NCBI GenBank assembly: GCA_900756155.1
Contig: CAAEJV010000017.1
Location: 343,408 to 407,407 of the forward strand
Source of the DNA: Pasteurellaceae bacterium
GTDB taxonomy: Bacteria; Pseudomonadota; Gammaproteobacteria; Enterobacterales; Pasteurellaceae
Direction: 5' to 3'
DNA: 64,000 nt
Below are positions 25,084 through 33,777 of the stretch, piece by piece (positions within the stretch are counted from its first letter, which is position 1; every line of letters starts with the position of its first letter). The position numbers and the translations under genes were made by a program. The notes under the pieces were generated by a model, which searched no databases, had not been told where the DNA came from, and worked only from the letters and a program-made list of their open reading frames with translations.

Positions 25084-27414
25084 TTATTCTGTTTCTTTAG
25101 CTGCTTCAGCAGCCGCTTTTTTTGCTTTGGCTCTGGCAATGGCTGCAGCTACTGCGGCTTTTTTCGGATCAAGTGCGGTTGGGTTTTCATCTGTTTTTTC
25201 GACTGCACTTGTAGTTTCATTTGTTGCAACTGTTTCACCTTGAGCTGCCGCTTTCTTAGCTTTCGCTCTCGCAATGGCAGCAGCTACTGCGGCTTTTTTC
25301 GGATCAAGTGCGGTTGGGTTTTCATCTGTTTTTTCGACTGCACTTTCAGTTACATTTGTCGTAACAGCTTCACCTTGAGCGGCGGCTTTCTTAGCTTTGG
25401 CTCTCGCGATGGCTGCAGCTACAGCGGCTTTTTTCGGATCAAGTGTGGTTGGATTTTCATCCGTTTTTTCGACCGCACTTTCAGTTTCATTTGTTGTAAC
25501 TGCTTCACTTTGAGCGGCAGCTTTCTTGGCTTTGGCTCTAGCAATGGCAGCAGCTACTGCGGCTTTTTTCGGATCAAGTGCGGTTGGGTTTTCATCTGTT
25601 TTTTTGACCGCGCTTTCAGTTTCATTTGTTGTTACTGCTTCACTTTGAGCGGCAGCTTTCTTGGCTTTCGCTCTTGCTAGAGCTGCAGCAACAGCTGCTT
25701 TCTTCGCATCTTTTTCATCAGTTTGTGACGTTGTTGCATCTGTCACAGTGCCTGTATCTGCTTGCGCTTGTTGTTTAGCAAGACGGCGAGCTTTACGTTG
25801 TTCCATGAGATCATGGTTATCCGGTAAGATTTCACCTTTCTCAGATACAATAGTTTTCGTTTCTTTATTTGCTGCTGAACCCGCTTGTTTTGCTTTCAAG
25901 CGTTCTAACGCTGCTTTAACTGGGTCTTCACCTTTTTGTTTTGCAAGTTCTTCTCGGCGAGCTTCTGCCGCGCGTTGTGAACGTGCTTTACGCTCTTGTT
26001 CTTCACGCTCCATACGGGCTTGTTTGGCTTCAAAACGGATTTTAGCTTCTTCAGCTTTTTTCGCTTTTTCTTTAATTTCCCAAATTTTGGCTTTTTCTTG
26101 TCGGAAATATTGAATAAGCGGAATATGGCTTGGGCAAACATAAGCACACACGCCACATTCAATACAATCTTTTAAGCTGTATTCTTCAGATTTTTGATGA
26201 TCTTCACTGCGAGCATACCAATAAAGTTGCTGTGGCATTAAATTAACAGGGCAAGCGTCAGAACAAGCAGAGCAGCGGATGCAAGATTGCTCTGGTTCCG
26301 GCTCACCATATTCAAAATGATCGGGTGCTAATAAACAGTTAATTAATTTAGTGACGGGCGCATTGAGATCAGAAAGTTGCAATCCCATCATTGGTCCGCC
26401 TGCAAAAACAGGGAAGCGTTCGTCATATTGATAGCCAACTTGCGCTAATAAGTGATCAACCGGTGTGCCTAAGCGAACCCAGTAGTTGCCTTTCTCTGAA
26501 ATTTTATCACCAGTAAGCGTAACGACACGCTCAATTAAAGGCTCATCATTAATGACCGCTCTTTTTATCGCAAAAGCCGTGCCGACATTATGCATTAATA
26601 CGCCAATATCGTAAGAACGTCCGCCACTTGGCACTTCCATGCCGGTAAGCAAATAAATCAGCTGTTTGGCTGCACCGGATGGATATTTAGTCGGAATAAC
26701 GCGCAACTCAATGTCATTTGCACCATGTAGTGATTGTTGAATAGCCTGAATCGCTTCAGGTTTATTGTCTTCAACTGCAATCACCACTTTTTCAGGGCGT
26801 AAAATATAACGTAAGATGCGAATCCCTTCGATCATTTCATCCGTGTAATCACGCATTAAGCGGTCATCACAGGTAATATAGGGTTCGCATTCCGCGCCGT
26901 TAATAATTAAGAGTTTAACTTTCTTTTCAGCCGATTGGATTTTGGCGGCAGTCGGGAATACTGCACCACCTAAACCAGCAACCCCCGCTTGGTAAATACG
27001 ATCAATAAGTTGTTCGACAGGTTGTGTGAAAAATTCTTCAAGTGGAAATTGCTCACGCCATTTATCCCAACCATCCGCCTGAATATGAATCATATCCTCG
27101 GTTAAACCAGAAGGATGGGGCGCAACATGTTTTCCGATAAATTTTACCGTACCAGAAGTTGGGGCATGAACAGGTAAGGTTCTTAAGCCATCACCTTGTG
27201 TTAAAGGTTGACCTTTAAGCACATAATCGCCTTCTTTAACTAATACATTTCCCGCTGTGCCGGCATGTTGTTTAATTGGCACGTAAAAATCATGAGCAAG
27301 TTCAGATTGCTGAATAGGGGATTGGTTTGATTGAGATTTCATTTCAGGAGGATGAATACCGCCTTTAAAATCCCAGATTTTGCCGGATTTAAATCTTGTT
27401 AATACATCAGCCAT
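25084..27414 (-). CDS. rsxC: Electron transport complex subunit RsxC/RnfC with repeated C-terminal tail
   Basis: The soluble NADH/flavin and Fe-S subunit of Rsx/Rnf. The start at MADVLTRFKSGK gives 776 residues. The N-terminal half has the NQRA/RnfC fold (IINGAECEPYITCDDRLM near residue 135). Two ferredoxin motifs follow near residues 377-430 (CIRCSACSDACP and CIECGVCAYVCP). After residue 440 comes a charged Ala/Lys/Glu-rich tail that ends in nearly identical 45-residue repeats. The tail is much longer than the catalytic core needs and probably varies in copy number. The start overlaps rsxB by 8 bases. Confidence 0.95.
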   Translation of the reverse strand: MADVLTRFKSGKIWDFKGGIHPPEMKSQSNQSPIQQSELAHDFYVPIKQHAGTAGNVLVKEGDYVLKGQPLTQGDGLRTLPVHAPTSGTVKFIGKHVAPHPSGLTEDMIHIQADGWDKWREQFPLEEFFTQPVEQLIDRIYQAGVAGLGGAVFPTAAKIQSAEKKVKLLIINGAECEPYITCDDRLMRDYTDEMIEGIRILRYILRPEKVVIAVEDNKPEAIQAIQQSLHGANDIELRVIPTKYPSGAAKQLIYLLTGMEVPSGGRSYDIGVLMHNVGTAFAIKRAVINDEPLIERVVTLTGDKISEKGNYWVRLGTPVDHLLAQVGYQYDERFPVFAGGPMMGLQLSDLNAPVTKLINCLLAPDHFEYGEPEPEQSCIRCSACSDACPVNLMPQQLYWYARSEDHQKSEEYSLKDCIECGVCAYVCPSHIPLIQYFRQEKAKIWEIKEKAKKAEEAKIRFEAKQARMEREEQERKARSQRAAEARREELAKQKGEDPVKAALERLKAKQAGSAANKETKTIVSEKGEILPDNHDLMEQRKARRLAKQQAQADTGTVTDATTSQTDEKDAKKAAVAAALARAKAKKAAAQSEAVTTNETESAVKKTDENPTALDPKKAAVAAAIARAKAKKAAAQSEAVTTNETESAVEKTDENPTTLDPKKAAVAAAIARAKAKKAAAQGEAVTTNVTESAVEKTDENPTALDPKKAAVAAAIARAKAKKAAAQGETVATNETTSAVEKTDENPTALDPKKAAVAAAIARAKAKKAAAEAAKETE
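25105..25705 (-). repeat. 135-bp in-frame tandem repeat in rsxC, four copies plus a partial
   Basis: The AAGTGCGGT-type word recurs at 25171, 25306, 25441 (one mismatch) and 25576, exactly 135 bases apart. Each 45-residue unit contains KKAAVAAAIARAKAKKAAAQ and DENPTALDP. Each copy carries an uptake signal or near-copy in one orientation and a degenerate one in the other about 35 bases away. The repeats are coding and in frame, so copy-number change would lengthen or shorten the RsxC tail without a frameshift. Confidence 0.9.
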
Positions 27415-28000
27415 TTGATTCCGACTCCCCAACCACTAATTTTTTCTCGATTTCTGTGGTATTTACGACTGGAATGACTAATTTAGGATCAAATTTCCAG
27501 TTCCAATTATCAATATCTTTTTTCACTTTAATCATGGAAATACAATCTGTTGGACAAGGTGCTACGCAAAGTTCACAGCCTGTACAGAGATCGGGAATAA
27601 TAGTATGCATAGCTTTGTTTGTACCGATAATGGCATCAACAGGGCAGGCTTGAATACATTTGGTACAGCCAATACACATATTTTCATCAATAAAAGCAAC
27701 CATTTCTTCAGGTTCAGCGACATCATCCATTGCAGGCACATCAACGCCCATGATTTCGGCAATTTTTACGACTGTTGGACGACCACCAGGCACGCATTTT
27801 GTGATAATGTCACCATTAGCAATCGCTTCAGCATAAGGCTTACAGCCAGGATAGCCGCATTGCCCACATTGGCTTTGCGGTAAGATGGCATCAATTTTTT
27901 CGACGATAGGATCAGCTTCGACTTTTAATTTAATCGAAGCAAAACCTAAAATCGCACCAAAAATTAAAGCGAGAACGGTTACTGAAATTAAGATAAACAT
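27407..28000 (-). CDS. rsxB: Electron transport complex subunit RsxB/RnfB
   Basis: The membrane-anchored Fe-S subunit that relays electrons in Rsx/Rnf. The 197 residues start with one transmembrane helix (LISVTVLALIFGAILGFASI). The Cys cluster CGQCGYPGCKPYAEAI near residue 48 forms the Fe4S domain. Two ferredoxin motifs follow (CIGCTKCIQACP and CTGCELCVAPCP). The ATG shares one base with the stop of the 24-codon ORF upstream (TAATG). Confidence 0.95.
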   Translation of the reverse strand: MFILISVTVLALIFGAILGFASIKLKVEADPIVEKIDAILPQSQCGQCGYPGCKPYAEAIANGDIITKCVPGGRPTVVKIAEIMGVDVPAMDDVAEPEEMVAFIDENMCIGCTKCIQACPVDAIIGTNKAMHTIIPDLCTGCELCVAPCPTDCISMIKVKKDIDNWNWKFDPKLVIPVVNTTEIEKKLVVGESESNG

Positions 28001-28074
28001 TATTTTTTAGTGTTATTCCAAAATAAGCCGAGAAAAATCACTGTTACAGTAATAAACATCAAGAGATAAATCAT
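28000..28074 (-). CDS. 24-residue predicted membrane peptide between rsxA and rsxB
   Basis: An ORF of 24 codons plus stop that exactly fills the rsxA-rsxB gap. Its ATG overlaps the rsxA stop as ATGA (28071-28074) and its TAA overlaps the rsxB ATG as TAATG (27998-28002). The peptide starts MIYLLMFITVTVIFLGLFW, a single hydrophobic helix, and ends in polar NNTKK, consistent with one inner-membrane segment and a cytoplasmic positive end. I do not recognise it. Chance ORFs rarely fit both neighbours by translational-coupling overlaps, so I infer a real small cistron, possibly an accessory Rsx subunit. The alternative is a coupling leader that only links rsxA and rsxB translation. Confidence 0.6.
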   Translation of the reverse strand: MIYLLMFITVTVIFLGLFWNNTKK

Positions 28075-28649
28075 TTTACTAATCCGGCGAAACCCATAAA
28101 GGCGAGAGACATCAAACCAGCCGTAATTAATGCGATAGACGAGCCACGAAACGTAATAGGGACATCTGCAGCAACAAGGCGTTCACGCAATGCGGCAAAT
28201 AAAACTAAAACCAGCGCAAAACCTAAAGAGGCACCAAACCCATAAATGACGGATTCGGTTAAATTGTGTGCCAAATTGACGTTTAATAATGCCACACCGA
28301 GTACTGCACAGTTTGTGGTAATCAGTGGTAAGAAAATCCCTAATAAGCGATAAAGTGACGGGCTTGTTTTATTGATTACCATTTCAGTAAATTGAACCAC
28401 GACGGCAATCACTAAAATAAAAACTAAAGTGCGCAAAAATGTAGCATTTAGCGGCATTAAAATATAATTATCGACTAAATAAGAACACAATGATGCGACG
28501 GTTAATACAAATGTCGTAGCAAGCCCCATACCAATTGCTGTTTCAATCTTTTTGGACACACCCATAAATGGACAAAGTCCTAAGAATTTGACCAAAACGA
28601 AGTTATTGATTAATGCAGTGCTGATAATGAGTAGAATGTAATGTGTCAT
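28071..28649 (-). CDS. rsxA: Electron transport complex subunit RsxA/RnfA
   Basis: A 192-residue, six-helix inner-membrane subunit related to NqrE and RsxE. Typical features are FVLVKFLGLCPFMGVSKK near residue 17 and LGIFLPLITTNCAVLGVALL near residue 104, with the conserved membrane Cys residues that coordinate a cluster in Rnf. It is the first gene of the rsx operon and has a candidate promoter about 40 bases upstream. Its TGA overlaps the ATG of the small ORF. Confidence 0.95.
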   Translation of the reverse strand: MTHYILLIISTALINNFVLVKFLGLCPFMGVSKKIETAIGMGLATTFVLTVASLCSYLVDNYILMPLNATFLRTLVFILVIAVVVQFTEMVINKTSPSLYRLLGIFLPLITTNCAVLGVALLNVNLAHNLTESVIYGFGASLGFALVLVLFAALRERLVAADVPITFRGSSIALITAGLMSLAFMGFAGLVK

Positions 28650-28687
28650 TGCGTCTAAATTTATTTTATATAAGAGATAAGAGGCGT

Positions 28688-28716
28688 ATTATCCCTGTTT
28701 ATCGCCTTGAGAACAA
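28688..28716 (-). promoter_or_regulatory. Candidate rsx operon promoter
   Basis: Minus-strand TTGTTC, a 17-base spacer and GATAAT lie between yccS and rsxA, about 40 bases before the rsxA ATG. Confidence 0.5.
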
Positions 28717-28757
28717 TAAAAAATTCGGGGTAGTGCGGTCAGTTTTTCCTTTATTTT

Positions 28758-30911
28758 TTATTTTGCAATCAGTTCTTTCTGACTATGTTGGAAATAGCGA
28801 TATAACTGAGGTAGCAATTGAGAAATCAAGTTAAGTTGCTGGTATGGCAATGCAAAGACCGTATTGTTTTTGGTTTGCGTTTCATCCCATTGAATTTTTT
28901 TTAGGCTCTGTTCAATACTATTTTGGAGCTTTTCAAAGATTTCTGGACGAAGCTTTTCAATATTTTCCAGTGCATATAAAACCTTTTTCGCTACAGGATA
29001 AAAGTCTGACAAAAACTCGGTAGTTTGTTGTAATTGCGCCATTTTATTGCGATATGCCCCTAAAGCAGAAATATAGCTCAATAGGGAATAATTCATTTTT
29101 AACAAGTCAAAACCTTCCTGCAAATAAGCTTGATATTTCTTCGGTTCGTTGTTCATATTGGAAAGCGTTGTGCTTAATGCTGCCGCATATTGATGGGCAT
29201 TACGGCGTGCAATACGGTATTTTAAATTATCGCTTTTACCAAATTGCAGTTGGCTAATAATATGCAAGAAATATTGTGCATCACTTTGAATCGCTTGACG
29301 GCTCACTTTATCGAGCTGTAAATATTTCCAATCCGGCCATAAATAAGAAACGGCAAACCATGCAATGGCAGAACCTAATACGGTATCAATGAGACGAGGG
29401 AAGAGCGCTGATTGTGTGTCAAATCCCATTACATCGAAACTGATCAATACTTGCAAGGTAATAAAGAACGTGGAGAAACTGTAATTATTACTACGGAAAA
29501 AGAAAAAGAGCGTACTGGTCACCACCATTAAGCCAAGTTTCATCTCTAATGTTGGGTTGAGATATGGCAATAAGGAACCAATAATTACCCCTAAAATCGT
29601 ACCAATAATACGCTGACGTAACCGCACTTTTGTCGCTGAATAGTTCGGCTGACATACAAAGACCGCGGTAAGCAAAATCCAGTAACCCAAATTAAATTGG
29701 AAAAATTCAACAATTGTGCAACACAAAAACACCACGATAGACAAACGCACAGCATGGCGAAAAAGCGGTGACTCAAAAGTAAAATTACTTCCAATAACTG
29801 AAAGAATATTTTTTAATCCCGTAATTTGTTCGGTATGGATTTGTGCAGTTTGTTCATTTTCAGTAGTTTCTTGCTCAAGCTGACGTAACTGCCAGTTAAT
29901 GCTTTGCAGGTTATCAATCAGTGTTTGAAGGGCAAGCAACACATTGTTTTGATTGGCATGTTCTTTACTATAAAGCTCAAGGGATTGAATTGTCCCCATC
30001 AATGCTTTTTCTACACGAATATTATAGTGATAAGGCGTATTCTGACGCAGGCAAGCCGTAATATCGTGACAGGCTTGCGCTTGTAATTCGAGCAAGCGCT
30101 GAATACGGAAAATTAAGTCCGTATTTTTAAGCTGTTCCGCAATTTGTCGATAATCAAAATGTGTCGAATTTGCACGTTCATGAATATCTTGCGCCGCAAA
30201 ATAATAGCGGATCATGCGTTGTGTGCGAGCATGGCGATGTTGTCCTCGAATACGATAGAAAAGTGCTGTTCTCGCTTGATTGAAGGCATCCACCACATTG
30301 GTGTTTTTCATCGCAAAATTAAGGTGTTTTTTCTCGATTTCATCAATTTCATCAGGATCAAAAAATTCGGATTTTGCATCTAGATAATTGCCTAAGGCAC
30401 AAAAAGCTTTCGCGACACTCTCTTGCACAGGGCGGTTTGGGAAAAAGAGATAGACGATGATGGTCACAATGCTGTAGAGCAAGGTGCCCAATAAAATCAT
30501 TACAGGATTGATAAACCAACTCGCAGAATTATCCGGTGTATAAGTGAGGGTGGTATAAATGGCTACCACCAACGTACCAAATGCAATGGTGCGATAACGT
30601 TCACCCACAGCGCCAACCATCGTAAATAAAAAGGTGATGACGGTCATCAACAATACATATTGAATGGGTTTACCAATATTGAGTTGAACGATGAAGGTTG
30701 AAATGGCAAAGGCAATTAAAGTGTAAAAAATATTTTTTAATCGTCCGGTAAGACGATTATCTAAATCCACTAAACCGCCTGCAATAATCCCTAAAATCAA
30801 GGGCATAGATTGCGTAGAAATATCAAAAAACCAGACGCCGAACGCTGCGATATTCACTGCAATAAAAATAGGTATTGAAGCGATTACTTTTGCATTAAGC
30901 CATTGATTCAT
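28758..30911 (-). CDS. yccS: YccS-type FUSC family inner-membrane protein
   Basis: A 717-residue protein, equal in size to E. coli YccS. Two blocks of five to six hydrophobic helices (residues ~10-145 and ~395-520) are each followed by a soluble helical cytoplasmic domain, the layout of the FUSC/aromatic-acid exporter family. The LRQRIIGTILGVIIGSLLPYL stretch near residue 435 is the recognisable FUSC element. The substrate is unknown. It lies downstream of yccT on the same strand, with a hairpin between them, and upstream of the rsx promoter. Confidence 0.88.
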   Translation of the reverse strand: MNQWLNAKVIASIPIFIAVNIAAFGVWFFDISTQSMPLILGIIAGGLVDLDNRLTGRLKNIFYTLIAFAISTFIVQLNIGKPIQYVLLMTVITFLFTMVGAVGERYRTIAFGTLVVAIYTTLTYTPDNSASWFINPVMILLGTLLYSIVTIIVYLFFPNRPVQESVAKAFCALGNYLDAKSEFFDPDEIDEIEKKHLNFAMKNTNVVDAFNQARTALFYRIRGQHRHARTQRMIRYYFAAQDIHERANSTHFDYRQIAEQLKNTDLIFRIQRLLELQAQACHDITACLRQNTPYHYNIRVEKALMGTIQSLELYSKEHANQNNVLLALQTLIDNLQSINWQLRQLEQETTENEQTAQIHTEQITGLKNILSVIGSNFTFESPLFRHAVRLSIVVFLCCTIVEFFQFNLGYWILLTAVFVCQPNYSATKVRLRQRIIGTILGVIIGSLLPYLNPTLEMKLGLMVVTSTLFFFFRSNNYSFSTFFITLQVLISFDVMGFDTQSALFPRLIDTVLGSAIAWFAVSYLWPDWKYLQLDKVSRQAIQSDAQYFLHIISQLQFGKSDNLKYRIARRNAHQYAAALSTTLSNMNNEPKKYQAYLQEGFDLLKMNYSLLSYISALGAYRNKMAQLQQTTEFLSDFYPVAKKVLYALENIEKLRPEIFEKLQNSIEQSLKKIQWDETQTKNNTVFALPYQQLNLISQLLPQLYRYFQHSQKELIAK

Positions 30912-30954
30912 GTTGATATCCTTGCTTATTATTTTATGACTAAAAAATGGATGA

Positions 30955-30981
30955 TAAAAAAGTGAGCGGGAAGGCTCACTT
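30955..30981 (-). terminator. Terminator after yccT
   Basis: AAGTGAGC pairs perfectly with GCTCACTT over a 6-base loop, followed on the minus strand by a T run. It lies between the yccT stop and the yccS start. Confidence 0.8.
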
Positions 30982-31008
30982 CTTTATCAAAGTGCGGTTA
31001 AAAAACGA

Positions 31009-31665
31009 TTATTTTTGTTTTTTTGCCCAGTTTAAGAAACGAGTTTGGGTTTCTTTATCGGCTTGTTGGAACCAGTATTGTAATTGTTGTTCAGCAACGT
31101 TTTCACCTTGCACAACCACTTTGCCTTTCGCTGCTTTTCCTGATGCTGCAGGCATCATACCTACTGCAGGTGCCGCTAAAGCTGAAACCGCAGCTGGTGC
31201 ATTAGATGCATTATACTCAGCAAGATCGTTAACAATATTCGCTGATGGGAATAAACCTTCTTGTTTTAAGGTATCCACTTTAGCATCAATCACATTACCT
31301 GATTTAGTTTTAACGGTAATTTGTGGTTGAGCATTAAATTTTTCGCCATCTTCTTGCGAACGAATTTTTTCTGCAAATACCACTACATCATCAGCCGAAC
31401 CTTTGAAGGTCACAATAATAGGATTAGACTCAAAAAGTCCTTGGCTAGAACCAGTACCGACGATCTCACCTAAACGTACTACAACTTGTTGTGTTTGGTC
31501 AGCTTCAGCATTGAATGATTTTTTTTCTTTTAGAAGGGATTTGCTGGCTTTTTGGCCGTTGATTGCAAGAAACTCAAGGTTGGATGAGGTTGTGACCGTA
31601 CCGGCTAAGCTGCTCGCACTGACAGCAAGGGCAACAACACCTAAAGCAAACTTACATAATTTCAT
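31009..31665 (-). CDS. yccT: DUF2057 (YccT/UPF0319) family secreted protein
   Basis: A 218-residue exported protein. It has a signal peptide (MKLCKFALGVVALAVSASSLAG) with cleavage expected around residues 21-23. The mature part resembles the DUF2057/UPF0319 family, whose E. coli member YccT (CsgI) has been reported to inhibit curli formation. No curli genes are visible here, so the role is open. Residues 150-185 are Ala-rich. It has its own terminator before yccS and is transcribed away from acyP. Ends at an AGGAG-preceded ATG on the minus strand. Confidence 0.8.
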   Translation of the reverse strand: MKLCKFALGVVALAVSASSLAGTVTTSSNLEFLAINGQKASKSLLKEKKSFNAEADQTQQVVVRLGEIVGTGSSQGLFESNPIIVTFKGSADDVVVFAEKIRSQEDGEKFNAQPQITVKTKSGNVIDAKVDTLKQEGLFPSANIVNDLAEYNASNAPAAVSALAAPAVGMMPAASGKAAKGKVVVQGENVAEQQLQYWFQQADKETQTRFLNWAKKQK

Positions 31666-31786
31666 AATTACTCCTTTTATTTTTTGAATGAAATTAGATG
31701 GTTGTAATGCTATGCTAAATTTTAAAAAATGGGAATAGGAAAGTGCGGTTAATTTTTAAAAAGTTTTTGTAACAAAGGAGCAAATC

Positions 31787-32056
31787 ATGGCAAAACGATT
31801 TGTCGTATATGGTCGAGTTCAAGGTGTCGGGTTTCGCTATTTTACGTGGAAAGAAGCAGAGAAAATTGGTATTAAAGGCACAGTAAGAAATTGTACAGAC
31901 GGAAGTGTCGAAATCATTGCGGAAGGCAACGATGACCAACTGCAACACTTTTATGATTGGTTAAAAGTCGGGCCAAGAACCGCGAGTGTTGAACGGGTCT
32001 TAGTCGATAATATTGAAGATAAACGATATTCTGACTTTTCGATTATTCATCGCTAA
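31787..32056 (+). CDS. acyP: Acylphosphatase
   Basis: A small cytoplasmic enzyme that hydrolyses acyl phosphates. The 89 residues carry the signature GRVQGVGFRYFTWKEA near residues 9-24, with the phosphate-binding Arg, and GTVRNCTDGSVEIIAEG, with the catalytic Asn. An AAAGGAG ribosome-binding site lies just upstream of the ATG. A uptake signal precedes it at 31742-31750. Confidence 0.93.
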   Translation: MAKRFVVYGRVQGVGFRYFTWKEAEKIGIKGTVRNCTDGSVEIIAEGNDDQLQHFYDWLKVGPRTASVERVLVDNIEDKRYSDFSIIHR

Positions 32057-32126
32057 AACTGACCGCACTTTACAGTGTGAATTGATACTCGTAGAATACG
32101 CCGCTTGTTTATAAATAGGGGAAATC

Positions 32127-32447
32127 ATGCGTAATCAAACAAAACTTCATCTTCAACAATTACAACTTGCTATGCAAAAACTTGATTTATGGCAAGCCGT
32201 TCCTCCTTCACAAGAGGCCTTTTTAAGTGAAGAGCCTTTTGCTATTGATACCATGTCACCAGAAGAATGGTTGCAATGGATTTTTATTCCAAGAATGTTT
32301 GCCTTACTTGAAAGTGGCGCTGAATTACCCTCAAAAATTGCGGTGTCGCCTTATTTAGAGGAAGCGTTTAAAGAAGCAGAAGATGATTTTTTAGTTGAAT
32401 TATTAACGCCGTTACGTGAATTAGAAGCCTTATTACAAAATCAATAA
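32127..32447 (+). CDS. yqcC: YqcC family protein
   Basis: A 106-residue helical protein of the YqcC/DUF446 family, known as the usual upstream neighbour of truC in enterics and Pasteurellaceae. It shows the pattern MSPEEWLQWIFIPRMFALLESG near the centre. Its function is unknown; the conserved pairing suggests a link with TruC. The stop is immediately followed by the truC ATG with no spacer. Confidence 0.85.
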   Translation: MRNQTKLHLQQLQLAMQKLDLWQAVPPSQEAFLSEEPFAIDTMSPEEWLQWIFIPRMFALLESGAELPSKIAVSPYLEEAFKEAEDDFLVELLTPLRELEALLQNQ

Positions 32448-33164
32448 ATGTTAGAGATCTTATATCAAGACGAATATCTTGTCGCCGTTAATAAGCCTGC
32501 AGGCATGTTGGTGGATCGTAGTTGGCTAGATACTCATGAAACGCAGTTTGTGATGCAAACCTTGCGCGATCAAATCGGGCAGCATGTTTTTCCTATTCAT
32601 CGATTAGATCGCCCCACATCAGGTGTTTTACTGTTTACTTTAAATAGTGAAATAGCGAATTTAATGTGTCAGCAATTTGAACAGAAAACGGTGCAAAAAT
32701 CTTATTTGGCGATTGTGCGAGGGTATTTGCAAGGAAAAGGGCAGATTGATTATCCTCTTAAAATCCAATTAGATAAGATTGCAGATAAGTTTGCACAAGA
32801 AGATAAAGCCCCTCAAGAGGCGGTAACGGATTATGAGAGCTTAAATATTGTGGAAATGCCTTATGCGGTAGGACGTTATCAAACCACGAGATATTCCTTA
32901 GTGAAGTTAATTCCTCAAACAGGCAGAAAACATCAGTTACGACGTCACATGAAACATATCTTTCATCCTATTTTAGGGGATACACAATATGGTGATTTAC
33001 ATCAAAATCGTGCATTGACGGAACATTCAGGCTGTCAGCGTTTATTTTTACACGCAGATTCACTTATTTTTGAGCATCCTATTGATTCAAAAAAGATAGA
33101 AATTAAAGCTAATTTAGATGAGCAATGGATGAAAGTGATGGAATTATTTAATTGGTCTATTTAA
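32448..33164 (+). CDS. truC: tRNA pseudouridine(65) synthase
   Basis: An RluA-family pseudouridine synthase that modifies U65 of certain tRNAs. The 238 residues contain the catalytic motif HRLDRPTSGVLLF near residue 53 and the substrate-binding TGRKHQLRRHMKHI near residue 163. It begins directly after the yqcC stop, implying coupled translation. The YoaH-like gene follows 12 bases later. Confidence 0.92.
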   Translation: MLEILYQDEYLVAVNKPAGMLVDRSWLDTHETQFVMQTLRDQIGQHVFPIHRLDRPTSGVLLFTLNSEIANLMCQQFEQKTVQKSYLAIVRGYLQGKGQIDYPLKIQLDKIADKFAQEDKAPQEAVTDYESLNIVEMPYAVGRYQTTRYSLVKLIPQTGRKHQLRRHMKHIFHPILGDTQYGDLHQNRALTEHSGCQRLFLHADSLIFEHPIDSKKIEIKANLDEQWMKVMELFNWSI

Positions 33165-33176
33165 CGAGAAGAAATC

Positions 33177-33341
33177 ATGTTAGATATTAATTTAACCCAC
33201 GAACAGCAACAAAAAGCAGTAGAACAAATTCAGGAATTAATGGCACAAGGAATTAGCAGCGGTGAAGCCATTCAAATTGTGGCAAAAGCATTGCGTGAAA
33301 TTCATCAAAAAGGTGAGAAAGAAGCTTCTGACAGTAAATAA
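33177..33341 (+). CDS. YoaH/UPF0181 family small protein
   Basis: A 54-residue ORF that starts MLDINLTHEQQQKAVEQIQ and contains LMAQGISSGEAIQIVAKALR, the UPF0181 (YoaH) pattern. GAGAAGAAA precedes the ATG. It is the third gene after yqcC-truC with a 12-base gap. Function unknown. The helical, soluble composition fits the family. Confidence 0.8.
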   Translation: MLDINLTHEQQQKAVEQIQELMAQGISSGEAIQIVAKALREIHQKGEKEASDSK

Positions 33342-33488
33342 ATAAAAATTTTTGTGATCAATGTATCATTTTTAAAGTTTCCTTGTTGCATAAAAAAATA
33401 AAATGTTTGAATATATTTCCAATTGAGGTGATAAGGCATGAGTCTTATTGTTTTTAAGTATTAAGGGCGAAGCCTATAGAGGTCTACT

Positions 33489-33698
33489 ATGGAAATTGGT
33501 GTAGTAAAATGGTTTAATAACGCAAAAGGATTTGGATTTATTTCTGCAGAAGGCGTGGATACAGACATCTTTGCACATTATTCAGCAATTGAAATGGATG
33601 GTTACCGTTCATTGAAAGCGGGACAACGCGTGCAATTTGAAGTGATTCACGGCGACAAAGGATCTCACGCCACAAAAATAATTCCGATTGCGGAATAA
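33489..33698 (+). CDS. cspD: Cold-shock domain protein CspD-like
   Basis: A 69-residue single-stranded nucleic-acid-binding cold-shock domain. RNP1 is seen as KGFGFI and RNP2 as DIFAHY, with the leading VVKWFNNAKGFG. The family member CspD of E. coli inhibits DNA replication in stationary phase, but the sequence alone does not separate it from other Csp proteins. A long AT-rich leader of about 140 bases precedes it. A strong hairpin follows. Confidence 0.88.
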   Translation: MEIGVVKWFNNAKGFGFISAEGVDTDIFAHYSAIEMDGYRSLKAGQRVQFEVIHGDKGSHATKIIPIAE

Positions 33699-33743
33699 GC
33701 GAAACGCTAAAACGTTTCAAAATTTTCTCTATTTAGCATAATC

Positions 33744-33774
33744 AAAAGCCAAGGTTTCGGCCTTGGCTTTTTTC
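33744..33774. terminator. Bidirectional terminator between cspD and matP
   Basis: AAAAGCCAAGG pairs perfectly with CCTTGGCTTTT across a 6-base loop, with a T run on the plus strand. It separates convergent cspD and matP. Confidence 0.9.
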
Positions 33775-33777
33775 ATC

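Noticed and set aside
25105..25705. Regular repeats in rsxC could be taken for a CRISPR or noncoding satellite array.
   Set aside because: The unit is 135 bases, coding and in frame, with no short-repeat/spacer alternation; it encodes the RsxC tail.
25240..26113. Two plus-strand frames of about 150 codons antisense to rsxC.
   Set aside because: They mirror the repeated Ala/Lys codons of RsxC and have no ribosome-binding site or family resemblance.
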